A stretch of 64,000 nt of DNA from Falsigemmobacter intermedius (lineage in GTDB: Bacteria > Pseudomonadota > Alphaproteobacteria > Rhodobacterales > Rhodobacteraceae): positions 62,001 to 126,000 of the forward strand of contig NZ_SBLC01000011.1 in NCBI RefSeq assembly GCF_004054105.1, written 5' to 3'. The position numbers and the translations under genes are program-made. Below are positions 8,679 through 16,908 of the stretch, piece after piece (position 1 is the stretch's first letter; each line of letters opens with the position of its first letter). A model generated the notes under the pieces. That model was not told the origin of the DNA. It was given only the letters and a program-made list of their open reading frames with translations, and ran no database searches.

Positions 8679-9620
8679 TCAGCCTTCTTTCTTCAGCGTG
8701 TCTTCGCGGATCTGGCGCGCCAGGATGCGGGCCGCCTCGGCCTCTTCCATCAGGGCTTTGATCTGTTCGGGCGTCTGCTGGTGGATGTTTGAGTAATCAA
8801 GCTTCCAGGAGTGATCGGCGCGGAACTCTTCGGGAGAGGCCAGCGTCGTGCGCGGACCGGGCGCGTGTTCCAGCAGATCGAGCGCCAGATTGAGCGTGCG
8901 AAGCTGGCTTTCGGGATCATTCGGGCGACCGGCGGCATTGCCCAGCGGCATATCCGAGAAGAGAAACCGCGGCGCGCCTGCAAACTCGACGATGTCTTTT
9001 GCAGCCCCCATCACCACGGTGACGATGCCGTTCTCCTCAAGATGCCGCGCCACCAGCGTGCAGGTCTGGTGGCAGACCGGGCAGTTCGGCACCAGGATCG
9101 CCGCATCGACGCCGTCTTCGCGCAGCCGCTTCAGCAGCTCAGGGGCATCGACCTCCATGGTATGGCGCTGGCTGCGGTTGGTGGGGGCACCGTGGAACCG
9201 CCGCGCAATCGCCCCGATCCGGCCCGAGGCCAGAACTTTGCGCAAAGCTTTCAGCGGGAACCAGGCCCCCTGATCGGCCATATCGGCATTCTTGCGGTCA
9301 ATCCCAACATGCGAGATCCGCAGATCAGGGTCGCTGTCCGTAGGGCCCGAGAAGACCTCGTAGAACTTCGCCGCCGAATTATAGGGCGCGCCAGGACCCT
9401 GGGGGCCTTTGTCGGCCTGATAGGGCGCGGCCGTGGTGATCAGCGCCACGGTCATCTCCGCCAGTGGCTTTGACGGACGGGTGAAGGGGGCGTCAGGGTT
9501 ATGCGCCCATTCGTAGGGCTTGTCGTAGCCGAGACCCAGATACCACTCCCGCGTCCGACGCATATAGCCCAGAGGCTGGGTCAGCGGTCCGGCAAGGCGG
9601 GCTTCATCAACTTGGAACAT
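8679..9620 (-). CDS. GrdB-like (glycine/sarcosine/betaine reductase B family) protein, Cys form
   Basis: A 313-residue cytoplasmic protein resembling the C-terminal catalytic part of glycine/sarcosine/betaine reductase component B. Supporting segments are the N-terminal VALITTAAPY, the SHVGIDR region and the Cys-rich motif NCPVCHQTC at about residues 179-187. Classical GrdB enzymes carry a selenocysteine; here only cysteines are seen and no in-frame TGA is present. GrdB homologues also occur in aerobic bacteria with unknown roles. It is first in the operon, upstream of the CoA-transferase by 1 bp. The family call is moderate; the reaction is not predictable. Confidence 0.65.
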   Translation of the reverse strand: MFQVDEARLAGPLTQPLGYMRRTREWYLGLGYDKPYEWAHNPDAPFTRPSKPLAEMTVALITTAAPYQADKGPQGPGAPYNSAAKFYEVFSGPTDSDPDLRISHVGIDRKNADMADQGAWFPLKALRKVLASGRIGAIARRFHGAPTNRSQRHTMEVDAPELLKRLREDGVDAAILVPNCPVCHQTCTLVARHLEENGIVTVVMGAAKDIVEFAGAPRFLFSDMPLGNAAGRPNDPESQLRTLNLALDLLEHAPGPRTTLASPEEFRADHSWKLDYSNIHQQTPEQIKALMEEAEAARILARQIREDTLKKEG

Positions 9621-10378
9621 CGGTCTCTCCGGGGCCTGAAACTGGCAGGGTCACCGCGCTGCGGCTCCCCTTGCAAAAGCACCATGCGGGCGCGTGCCGC
9701 AAGGACCTGAAACCGCAGGGCGGTAGCAGGAATGTTCAAAGTTAAGGGTAAAAAAGAAATAATAAACTACAAATAATGCTGCTCTGGCAGCTTTTTAACA
9801 TAAGCCGATCCAGGGCGGCTGGCCTCTTACTTTTTGTGCCGTTCCGACACTCACCGAAGGATAAGAACAAAATTCGCCTTCACGCCCTGCAGAGGGCAGA
9901 TATTCCGCAGGTCGCCTTCGCTTCGGTCTGTTGCCCCGGAACGCCCCCGCTCCTGACGGCGGCGCAGAGGGAAGAGAGAATTATTCTCCTCCTGGAGCGA
10001 AAATTTCCCGGATGAAGCCCCCCGCATTGGCACCAGCCGGAGAATCCTTTGCTGTCTTCAGAGCAGCGCCCCTCATTTCGCCACGGCATCCAGCGTGGCA
10101 CGAAGCGGTGTCACCCGATTGATATCTCAGGAAAACAAGGCCGAGGGCATCGTGCAGGGTCGCTCTGCCCCATGCCCTGCCCCGTATCGGTTCAGATCGG
10201 TCCGGGCAGAAGATTGTTCCCCGCGCCGCGGAGTGCCACCGCGCGGGGGCCGCATTGCAGCCGTGGCGCCAGGCTTGCACAGCCCGCCACGAGAGCGCTA
10301 AGTCTTAGAAATAGGGCAGAGACCTTGAGCGCTTTGCCCGAGCGCGGGAGCTTCGCGCTGCGTTAGAAGGAAAGCGTC
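9621..10378. other. Intergenic region between two divergent transcription units
   Basis: About 760 bp separate the GrdB-like gene (-) from the cupin gene (+). Positions 9720-9790 are strikingly A/T-rich for this genome and probably hold promoter elements for the minus-strand operon. The open frames here (for example 9776-10015) lack family features, good ribosome-binding sites and conserved-looking composition, so none is called. No RNA gene or known riboswitch was recognised. Confidence 0.5.
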
Positions 10379-10915
10379 ATGCCGCACGATCATCTGCACG
10401 ATCACGACCACAGCCACGACCACTCTCACGACCACGCCCATGAGGGTGATGCGCCGAAGTGGAAATACGACGGCGTCCGCGTGATCAAAGGCGACCAGCT
10501 CGACAGCAACACCGCCCAGACCCCGGGCATGTTCCGTCAGGCCGCGATCAACCACGCCCGCGTCGGTGCGCAGAAGATCTGGGCCGGCACCGTTGCCATC
10601 GCGCCCGATGCCAAGACCGGCGTGCACCACCACGGGCCGCTTGAAAGCGTGATCTATGTCGTCTCCGGCCATGCACGTCTGCGGTGGGGCGACCGCCTTG
10701 AGTTCGTGGCCGAAGCAGGTCCGGGCGATTTCATCTACGTCCCGCCCTATGTGCCGCACCAGGAGATCAACGCAGATCCCAGCCAGGTGCTGCAATGCGT
10801 GCTGGTGCGTTCAGACAATGAAGCCGTTGTGGTGAATATCACCGATGTGGACCCGGTTGAGCCGCCGGAGAATGTCTATTGGGTGGACCCGATCCACGCG
10901 GCTCCGAAAGCCTGA
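10379..10915 (+). CDS. Cupin-domain protein with His/Asp-rich metal-binding N-terminus
   Basis: A 178-residue protein. Residues 2-22 are an alternating His/Asp tract (many H-D and H-S-H-D units), a likely metal-binding or metal-storage tail. The cupin barrel follows, with metal-site motif GVHHHGPLESVIYVVSG (His 83-85 and Glu 89) and the second-motif His in PPYVPHQEIN. No signal peptide is visible, so it is probably cytoplasmic. An AAGGAAAG site precedes the ATG. Single-domain cupins range from isomerases and dioxygenases to sensors, so the activity is not assigned. It is a single-gene unit ended by the terminator at 10946. Confidence 0.85.
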   Translation: MPHDHLHDHDHSHDHSHDHAHEGDAPKWKYDGVRVIKGDQLDSNTAQTPGMFRQAAINHARVGAQKIWAGTVAIAPDAKTGVHHHGPLESVIYVVSGHARLRWGDRLEFVAEAGPGDFIYVPPYVPHQEINADPSQVLQCVLVRSDNEAVVVNITDVDPVEPPENVYWVDPIHAAPKA

Positions 10916-10945
10916 CGCACAGGACAGGCCGCAAGGCATCCGATC

Positions 10946-10980
10946 AGCCCGCACGGCTCTGCGCCCTGCGGGCTTTTTCT
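10946..10980 (+). terminator. Rho-independent terminator after the cupin gene
   Basis: AGCCCGCA (10946-10953) pairs with TGCGGGCT (10967-10974), followed by a run of T's (CTTTTTCT). It lies 31 bp after the cupin stop codon. Confidence 0.85.
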
Positions 10981-11075
10981 TTGCCGCTGCACGAATCCGG
11001 CGTCACTGTCCCGGCTCCTCGCGGAAAAAAGGCGACAAACGGCGGAAAGCTGTTAGGCTTTCCTGGCTGCGCTGA

Positions 11076-11117
11076 GTCTGCTCTGCCCCTCTCATTCGGG
11101 GGTCGGGCAGAGCAGAC
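11076..11117. promoter_or_regulatory. 13-bp perfect inverted repeat upstream of the PQQ dehydrogenase
   Basis: GTCTGCTCTGCCC (11076-11088) is the exact reverse complement of GGGCAGAGCAGAC (11105-11117), with a 16-base spacer. No T-run follows on either strand, so it does not look like a simple terminator. It lies about 60 bp before the ribosome-binding site at 11176 and could be a transcript leader hairpin or a dimeric regulator site. Confidence 0.5.
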
Positions 11118-11193
11118 CCCTGGCTGCGGCTTCGCCGGTCAGTCCCTGCCCGGGGCGCGATCGGGCAACATCTCTGGGAGGAGAACATTGAGA

Positions 11194-12471
11194 ATGCCAG
11201 CATCCGTCTCACGCTTTCACTACGCGACCGTTTCTGCGCTTGCTCTCGCCGGACTGACCGCGCTGCCGGCCATGGCGGCCGCCCCTGAGCTTGAAATCAC
11301 CGAAGTCGTCAGCGGGCTCGATCAGTCCTGGGATGTCGCTTTCCTGCCCGACGGCACGATGTTTATCACCGAGAAATGCGACGGCCTCTCGGTCCGTCTG
11401 CCCTCGGGAGACATTAAAAAACTGATCGGTATGGAGGGGGCCGAAGGCTTTGCAAGCCCTCAGGAGGATCTCTTCTGCAACGGTCAGGCCGGGATGAATG
11501 GTGTGGCTGTCGATCCGGATTTCGCCGGCAACCGCACGATCTATGTCTACTCAGCCTCGAAAAAGGCCGATCCGACCACCAACCGGCTGATGTCTTATAA
11601 GGTCGCAGAGGATTTCTCCAATGTCTCCGACCGCACCGATCTGATCGAAGATATCCCCTATAAGCTGAAAGACTCGGATCACCCCTTCGGTGGCTCGGGC
11701 GCGCATAACGGCGGGCGGATCCGCTTTAACCCGGTCGATGGCTACCTTTATGTGACCACCGGCGACACCCATAACAGCGAAGTTCCCCAAAGCGGCACGC
11801 TGCTGGGCGGCAAGGTGCTGCGGATCAGCAAAGACGGCAAAGCTGCGGCAGAGAACAAGCCGCCGGAAGGATTTGATCCGCGCATCTACACCTATGGCCA
11901 CCGCAACGTGCAGGGCATCGCCTTCCGCCCCGGCACCGGTCAGCCGGTGATCGCAGAGCATGGCCCCTGGCATTCCGACGAGATCACCGCCCTTGTGGTC
12001 GGTGGCAACGGCGGCTGGGATCCGCGCCCCAATCAATCCGGTCGCGGCGACTGCCCGGACAACTATTGCGGCTATTCGCCCAATCAGCATGACGGTATGG
12101 ACCCGGTTGAGCGGGCGAAATTCATGCCGATGACCGATGTGGCACTCTATCCGGATGCGATGAAACCCGCCTGGAACAACAAGGGCCTCTCGCAGGGCTC
12201 CGGCTCGGCAGAGTTCCTCGTCGGCGAGAAGTGGGGCGACTGGAACGGCCGCTTCGCGGTGGGTCTGATGGGCATTGCCTTCGGGGGCACGCCGCTGGGC
12301 AACCGCATCGATGTGGTTGAGCTGTCAGAAGATGGCCAGAGCGCGGGCGAAGTCGTCACCATGGAACTGCCGGGCATTGAGGGCCGTTTCCGCGGCCTGA
12401 CCCTTGGCCCGGACAATGCCCTCTACGCAGTTCTCGAAGAAGGCCAGATCTTCCGTATCGCACCGAAGTAA
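11194..12471 (+). CDS. Exported PQQ-dependent glucose/sorbosone dehydrogenase-like protein
   Basis: A 425-residue secreted six-bladed beta-propeller of the GSDH (soluble PQQ sugar dehydrogenase) family. The signal peptide ends near LPAMAAAPE. Family motifs include SWDVAFLPDG with FITEK, GMNGVAVDPDF, YGHRNVQGIAF and AEHGP, which supply PQQ and calcium contacts in this fold. The ATG at 11194 follows GGGAGGAG (11176-11183); an in-frame TTG at 11188 is the alternative. Its setting among methanol dehydrogenase genes fits a PQQ-using periplasm, but the substrate (sugar aldehyde, sorbosone or other) is open. Confidence 0.88.
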   Translation: MPASVSRFHYATVSALALAGLTALPAMAAAPELEITEVVSGLDQSWDVAFLPDGTMFITEKCDGLSVRLPSGDIKKLIGMEGAEGFASPQEDLFCNGQAGMNGVAVDPDFAGNRTIYVYSASKKADPTTNRLMSYKVAEDFSNVSDRTDLIEDIPYKLKDSDHPFGGSGAHNGGRIRFNPVDGYLYVTTGDTHNSEVPQSGTLLGGKVLRISKDGKAAAENKPPEGFDPRIYTYGHRNVQGIAFRPGTGQPVIAEHGPWHSDEITALVVGGNGGWDPRPNQSGRGDCPDNYCGYSPNQHDGMDPVERAKFMPMTDVALYPDAMKPAWNNKGLSQGSGSAEFLVGEKWGDWNGRFAVGLMGIAFGGTPLGNRIDVVELSEDGQSAGEVVTMELPGIEGRFRGLTLGPDNALYAVLEEGQIFRIAPK

Positions 12472-12490
12472 GAGAACCTCTCTCTCTGCC

Positions 12491-12522
12491 GGCTGCCCGT
12501 CGAAAGGCGGGCAGCCTTTTCT
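12491..12522 (+). terminator. Rho-independent terminator after the PQQ dehydrogenase
   Basis: GGCTGCCCG (12491-12499) pairs with CGGGCAGCC (12508-12516) and is followed by TTTTCTTTT. It begins 20 bp after the stop codon. Confidence 0.9.
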
Positions 12523-12615
12523 TTTGACCGCAGAGAGCCGCTCTGCTGCCCGAAGGGGAACACCCTGGCCCCTTTGCGGGTTATCCATTACAACTTGCGA
12601 TCACAGGAGCTTGCG

Positions 12616-12873
12616 ATGACCAGACCAGATCCCCGGCAGGGCCGCCCCGTGGCTGCGTCAGCCGATCCCCTCGCCGATGAGCCGGTCTTTGACCGTGCCC
12701 AGGAAGATCTGCCGCTGCTCGATGAGGAGCGGCTGAACCTTGATGATGACGGCAATGTTCTGCCGGGAAATGATCCGATTGATGAGGACCCGAATGACAA
12801 CGGGGACGAAGAGCAGAACGACCCCGAAGATCTGCGCCGCCGCCGTCTGCTCGGCCAGCCTCTGCAGGAGTGA
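12616..12873 (+). CDS. Small acidic, probably disordered protein
   Basis: An 85-residue protein with no signal peptide or membrane helix. The centre and C-terminal half are dominated by Asp, Glu and Asn. Two stretches, NLDDDGNVLPGN and DPNDNGDEEQND, resemble EF-hand loops in ligand spacing but are imperfect, and an Arg run (DLRRRRLLG) follows. An ACAGGAG site precedes the ATG at 12616. It stands alone between a terminator and a convergent operon. Function unknown. The regular ribosome-binding site and non-random composition support a real gene. Confidence 0.65.
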   Translation: MTRPDPRQGRPVAASADPLADEPVFDRAQEDLPLLDEERLNLDDDGNVLPGNDPIDEDPNDNGDEEQNDPEDLRRRRLLGQPLQE

Positions 12874-12979
12874 GGAAAGGCGGAGCGCCCGTCTGGGCCG
12901 AAGTCCTTACCGGCGATGCAGTCTCAGGCGCGCCCCTGCGTCTGACAGCCCTGAACGGCAGGGCTCTCCACGCGCTGCC

Positions 12980-14083
12980 TCAGACCTTTGGCCCGTAAAT
13001 CTTCAGATCGAGCCGTCGGCGCTGCGCCTCTGACAGGCTGAGCTCTTCCGCAAGGCGCCGCTCTGCAAGCAGATCCCCGCTGCGCCGCGCCTGCCAGAGC
13101 GCGAGCCAGCGCCGGAGATCCAGCCGCCGCAACCTTTGCGTGAGCGCCGCTCCCCGCTGCAGCGATCCGAAGCGCCAGAAAGTAATCAGCCCGCCCGCAA
13201 ACACTCCCGCCAATGCCGCCCCCGCAAGGCCCCACTTCAGCCGCGCCGAGAAGCGGCCCTTGGCCGTCTGGCCGGTGTAGTAGCTCGCATAACCGATGGT
13301 AATTGACGGAATTTCAACGGTTTTCATCTCATGTGCGATGGTGTCGAACCAGGGGATGGAGATGGGCTCGAGGACCCCCGGCTCGCCATGCTCGGGTCGG
13401 AACTGCCACTCCCAGACCACTTCCGAGACCGGCCCCTCCGGGGTGCGGCGCATCTCACGATGGACCGGCGCGGCGAAGGTGATGAGCCATGGCTCTGAGA
13501 TCAGCGGCCGCGGGGGCAGATGCTCGGGCAGAGAGCCAAGCGCACGCAGGGTCACACGCCGCGTCACCGCCTCCCCATCGGGCAGACGCGCCGGATCGGC
13601 GGAAAGCACGTCCTCAATCTCGACCGCGCGAGCGGCAAATTTCCAGCCGTTCATCATCGGATCGGGATGCGGCGCGACCGAGACCGAGAGCGGCTCTGCC
13701 TTCACGCTGGCCTCTGCGCGCTGACCGGCGCGGGTGATAATGGTCAGCTGATGTTCGGCGGGGCCGAAGTGCAAAAGCCCGTCATGACGCGGCCAGATCG
13801 CCAGATGGCGCTGCAGGATACGCCAGCTTTTGCCATCGATACGTTCTTCAAACCATTCATCTGCGTGGGTCTGGATCCAGTCAAAGGTCTCACTGGGCGG
13901 CAGGATCAGCTTTTCATTGGCGATATGGCGATCATAGCGGCCCCGCAGAATAACCGGAATCATCTGCCCGACGACAGGGCGGTCCAGCGGCTCCGCCAGC
14001 TGAAATGTCAGCGAAAATTCCCCCTCCGCCCGCACGGTGAGCGGCCAGAGCAGCAGGATGATGATCAAAAGCCCCCTTACCAT
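12980..14083 (-). CDS. BatD-like membrane protein of the MoxR/VWA locus
   Basis: A 367-residue protein with a signal peptide (residues 1-19, ending VRAEG), a periplasmic region of beta-rich repeats starting FSLTFQLAEPLDRPVVGQ, and one membrane helix near residues 275-297 (AGAALAGVFAGGLITFW) before a basic cytoplasmic tail. This layout and its position last in a moxR-DUF58-VWA-VWA-TPR operon match BatD-type proteins. Its start overlaps the TPR gene by 7 bp. In the mxa operon the equivalent slot is MxaA. Role inferred: periplasmic part of a chaperone or maturation complex. Confidence 0.75.
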   Translation of the reverse strand: MVRGLLIIILLLWPLTVRAEGEFSLTFQLAEPLDRPVVGQMIPVILRGRYDRHIANEKLILPPSETFDWIQTHADEWFEERIDGKSWRILQRHLAIWPRHDGLLHFGPAEHQLTIITRAGQRAEASVKAEPLSVSVAPHPDPMMNGWKFAARAVEIEDVLSADPARLPDGEAVTRRVTLRALGSLPEHLPPRPLISEPWLITFAAPVHREMRRTPEGPVSEVVWEWQFRPEHGEPGVLEPISIPWFDTIAHEMKTVEIPSITIGYASYYTGQTAKGRFSARLKWGLAGAALAGVFAGGLITFWRFGSLQRGAALTQRLRRLDLRRWLALWQARRSGDLLAERRLAEELSLSEAQRRRLDLKIYGPKV

Positions 14084-14679
14084 GGATCGCCCTCCTCCGG
14101 CGGGGTCAGGCCCAGCGACAGGCGGCGCAGATGCTCTTCCGCCAGGCGCAGGCGCAGAAATTCGCCCGGATCATCGGCCAGGGCGGCCAGCCAGGCCTCA
14201 TCGGCGACGCGCCCGCCCTCGTCCAAAGGCCGCTCCAGTCGGCGCACCCCCTCAACCACGGCGCCGCCATGGGTCTTATAAGCCTCGGCCCTGATGCGGC
14301 CCTGGTTATTGGCCTCGCCCACCACCGGCGGATAAAGTGTCGAGACATAGGCCATATTTTCACGCGCCTGACTGTCAGAGGGGTTCACAAAGAGAACCGC
14401 GCGAAAATAGGCGACCGACAGCGGATAGGCCCCGACCGAGGCCAGGCTGAGGCCGCGGTTATAGGTGGAATTGCGGCCCGCACGGCGAAAGGCATCGTCG
14501 GCCTTCGGATAGTCTCCGGCCAGATAATACCCCACGCCCGCAACGGAGGGATCCCCGGTGATCCGCGCCGCAACGCCTGGCAGGCCCAGCAGAATGGCAA
14601 GCCGTGCAAAAGGCGCCGCGCCGCCAAGGGCAAAGGCTGCGATCAGGCAGATCAGGGCGGCGGATGTCAGATATTTCAT
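14077..14679 (-). CDS. TPR-type membrane-anchored protein of the MoxR/VWA locus
   Basis: A 200-residue protein with a hydrophobic N-terminus (residues 1-40). Tetratricopeptide-like helices follow: GVGYYLAGDYPKADDAFRRAG and YNRGLSLASVGAYPLSVAYFR contain the small/aromatic TPR pattern. It corresponds to BatC/BatE-type or MxaK-type components, which probably act as a periplasmic scaffold. It overlaps the preceding VWA gene by 4 bp and the following BatD-like gene by 7 bp. Confidence 0.75.
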   Translation of the reverse strand: MKYLTSAALICLIAAFALGGAAPFARLAILLGLPGVAARITGDPSVAGVGYYLAGDYPKADDAFRRAGRNSTYNRGLSLASVGAYPLSVAYFRAVLFVNPSDSQARENMAYVSTLYPPVVGEANNQGRIRAEAYKTHGGAVVEGVRRLERPLDEGGRVADEAWLAALADDPGEFLRLRLAEEHLRRLSLGLTPPEEGDPW

Positions 14680-15611
14680 CCCTCACGCCTCCGGAACAGG
14701 GGAAGAAGTGCGATCATTGCCAGCGCCAGAAGCCAGGGCCCGAAATCCTGCAGGGCCGCCGCCGACTGGGGATCGCGCGCCAGACGCAGACGCGCCGCTG
14801 AGGCAATGGCCTGAACAAGCTCAGGCGTGGCCGCCTCGGGGAACATCTCGCCGCCCCCCGCCCTCGCAAGGCTGCGCAGTGCCTCAGGCTGCGGTGCGGG
14901 CGCACCTTCGGCGCTGGCGGGCAGCGCAAGGCCCCAGACCCGCGCCCCGTCTGAGGCGAGACGGCGGGCCTCTTCTGAGGCGCGCTCTCCGATGCCCGCG
15001 CCATCGGTGATGACCACCAGATCCGCTCCGCCGATGCCCGGCCCCTCTCCCGTCTCAGGACCGGCAAAAAGGTCGCGCGCCATGGAAAGCGCGATATCGG
15101 GGCGCGAGCCTGCAACCGGCATGGTCTGCTGCGACAAAACCGCAATCGTGCCCTCAAGACTTTCCGCATCCGAAGTGGGCGATGAGATCAGATAGGCATC
15201 TGCCGCCCAGCCCATCACGCCGACCGGCCGCCCCTCGGCGCTTTGCAACAGCCGCATCGCCGCCGTCTGCAGCCCCGCCAGCGCGACCGGAGAGGCAACG
15301 ACCGAGGGCGACAGATCCAGCAGAAGCAACAAAGGATCGAGCCTGCGATATTCCGCCTGGCCCGCACGCGGCACCGCAGGGCCGGAGAGGGCCACGATCA
15401 GGAGCGCCCCCGCGAGCGGCAGCCAGAGCCGCAGCCGACCCGCCTCACCAGGCCGCAGCCAGCCATCCCGCTGCAAAAGGACCAGCATCTGCGGCGAGAT
15501 CACCCGCGCCCAGCCGCCATGGGGCGACTGCCGCCAGAGCCGCCAGGCCAGAGCCGCCAGCGGCAGCAGCGCCGCCAGCCACCAGGGCCGCAGGAAGATC
15601 AGCTCCGTCAT
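14676..15611 (-). CDS. VWA-domain membrane protein (BatB-like)
   Basis: A 311-residue protein. Two N-terminal hydrophobic segments flank a short loop, then a von Willebrand A domain with MIDAS motif D-L-S-P-S (about residues 99-103), and a C-terminal helix (LLALAMIALLPLF) ends in a basic RRREG tail. The ATG at 15611 is used because it overlaps the upstream VWA stop by 4 bp (ATGA); a longer start at 15626 would lie inside that gene. It pairs with the adjacent VWA protein in a MoxR-dependent complex. Confidence 0.85.
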   Translation of the reverse strand: MTELIFLRPWWLAALLPLAALAWRLWRQSPHGGWARVISPQMLVLLQRDGWLRPGEAGRLRLWLPLAGALLIVALSGPAVPRAGQAEYRRLDPLLLLLDLSPSVVASPVALAGLQTAAMRLLQSAEGRPVGVMGWAADAYLISSPTSDAESLEGTIAVLSQQTMPVAGSRPDIALSMARDLFAGPETGEGPGIGGADLVVITDGAGIGERASEEARRLASDGARVWGLALPASAEGAPAPQPEALRSLARAGGGEMFPEAATPELVQAIASAARLRLARDPQSAAALQDFGPWLLALAMIALLPLFRRREG

Positions 15612-16558
15612 GTCGGCCGCCTCCATATCAGCACCCCCAGAAGCAGCAGCGCCAGCCCCGCAGGCCAGGGCCAGAGCCCCTGATAGACCGCAACCGGCGG
15701 GCGCAACGCAGGGTTCGGCTCCAGCGCGTCCAGCGTCTCCGCCATGGCCTGAAGATCCTCAAGGGTGCGCACGCGGAAGGTCTCGCCCCCGGCGATCTCG
15801 GCAATCTCACGCAGGGTCGCAATATCGACGGCATCGCGGGAGGTGGGCCGCGTCTCAAGATCCTCGGGCCCGAGGGCCACGCTGTGAATGCGGATGCCAT
15901 GCCCCGCTGACAGCCGCGCCACTTCGCGTGCATCAATCCGCGCGGCGGTGTCGCGCCCGTCCGAGAAGAGCACGATCACCCGCGACTGCGCATCTGAGGC
16001 AAGGCTGCGCTTCAATGCCAGGCCCAGCCCGTCTGAAATCGCGGTCGAACGGCCGGTCAGCCCGATCACCGCTTCATCGAGAGCGCGCACCACGGCGTTG
16101 AGATCATGGCTCAGCGGGCTCGAGACATAGGCGCGATCGGCAAAAACGATCAGCCCCACCCGGTCGCCCTGGCGGGCGCGGATAAACTCTCCCGCCACCC
16201 GGCGCACCGCCGTCAGCCGCGAGACGGTTTCGCCATCGAGCGAAAAATCCTCGGTCGCCATGGAGCCGGACATATCGAGCACCAGCAGAATGTCGCGCCC
16301 CGTCGCGCTGCGATCCGGGCGCAGTTCCACCCTTTGCGGCTGGGCCAGAGCCAGAACCAGCAGGGCCCAGATCAGAAGGGCCAGCCCGCCGCGCCCGCGC
16401 AGCGGGTTCAGCCGTGCAGGCGCGCGGCCTTCGCGGCTCAGCCCTTCGGGCAGTTCTAGGCTGCTGCTGCCACTGCTGCGCGGCGGTAAAAGCTGCACCA
16501 GCAGCGGCAGAAACAGCAGAAGTCCGGCGACCGGAAGGGCAAAACTGATCAAAGCCAC
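15608..16558 (-). CDS. VWA-domain membrane protein (BatA-like)
   Basis: A 316-residue aerotolerance-type protein. Helices lie at about residues 6-23 and 58-73, followed by a VWA domain with the complete MIDAS motif D95-M-S-G-S99 and later TAISDGLGLAL and VIVLFSDGRD. A C-terminal helix (LALLLLGVLIW) ends the chain. The metal-binding VWA domain is expected to face the periplasm. The start overlaps the preceding small membrane gene by 10 bp. Confidence 0.88.
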   Translation of the reverse strand: MALISFALPVAGLLLFLPLLVQLLPPRSSGSSSLELPEGLSREGRAPARLNPLRGRGGLALLIWALLVLALAQPQRVELRPDRSATGRDILLVLDMSGSMATEDFSLDGETVSRLTAVRRVAGEFIRARQGDRVGLIVFADRAYVSSPLSHDLNAVVRALDEAVIGLTGRSTAISDGLGLALKRSLASDAQSRVIVLFSDGRDTAARIDAREVARLSAGHGIRIHSVALGPEDLETRPTSRDAVDIATLREIAEIAGGETFRVRTLEDLQAMAETLDALEPNPALRPPVAVYQGLWPWPAGLALLLLGVLIWRRPT

Positions 16559-16908
16559 CGCCCTCTTCCTCGCGCCAGCCGGTCGGCCAGGGCCTCAGGC
16601 GTGGCCCCCGGATCCCGGGCATAAAGCGCCCTCTGTTCCTCAGGGGTCAGACCGGTGCCCTGCTGGGCCGCAAGCTCTGCCAGGGCCAGCATTCCCTCAC
16701 CGGGGGGAAGCGCGCGGGCGGCTTTGGCACGCGCCCGCGCTGAGGGCGGCACTGTCCTGCGCGTCAGCGCGGGGGCAATCAGCCAGAACACCAGCCCAAA
16801 ACCCAGCAGACCGAGGCCAAACGCGAGCAGAAGATCGGCCGGACCTGCGGTGGTGAAAGCCTCCGGCAGGCGCGGCGGATGCAGGCGGGCCACGACCTCA
16901 GCGCTCAT
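16549..16908 (-). CDS. Small membrane protein (DUF4381-like) of the MoxR/VWA locus
   Basis: A 119-residue protein with one membrane helix at about residues 26-47 (LLLAFGLGLLGFGLVFWLI), followed by a basic cytoplasmic tail rich in Ala and Arg. Proteins of this design occur regularly between the DUF58 and first VWA gene in MoxR loci. The DUF4381 assignment rests mainly on position and topology. It overlaps the DUF58 stop by 4 bp and the BatA-like start by 10 bp. Confidence 0.65.
   Translation of the reverse strand: MSAEVVARLHPPRLPEAFTTAGPADLLLAFGLGLLGFGLVFWLIAPALTRRTVPPSARARAKAARALPPGEGMLALAELAAQQGTGLTPEEQRALYARDPGATPEALADRLARGRGRWL

Noticed and set aside
9850-9880. CACCGAAGG motif resembling part of a glycine riboswitch
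   Set aside because: Only this short match was found; the remaining conserved helices and the second aptamer are not visible.
9776-10015. 79-codon open frame in the 9.6-10.4 kb spacer
   Set aside because: No family features, weak start context and overlap with many equally plausible random frames.
10400-10445. CRISPR-like short repeats in the His-rich cupin start
   Set aside because: The CAC/GAC repetition is coding for the His/Asp tail, with no spacer structure and no cas genes in the window.
10879-11193. Long N-terminal extension of the PQQ sugar dehydrogenase frame
   Set aside because: It would overlap the cupin gene and cross its terminator, and it would bury the signal peptide; the start at 11194 has the ribosome-binding site.
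12947-12965. AGCCCTG/CAGGGCT stem between the small acidic gene and the BatD-like gene
   Set aside because: Too short and without a T-run on either strand to call a terminator with confidence.
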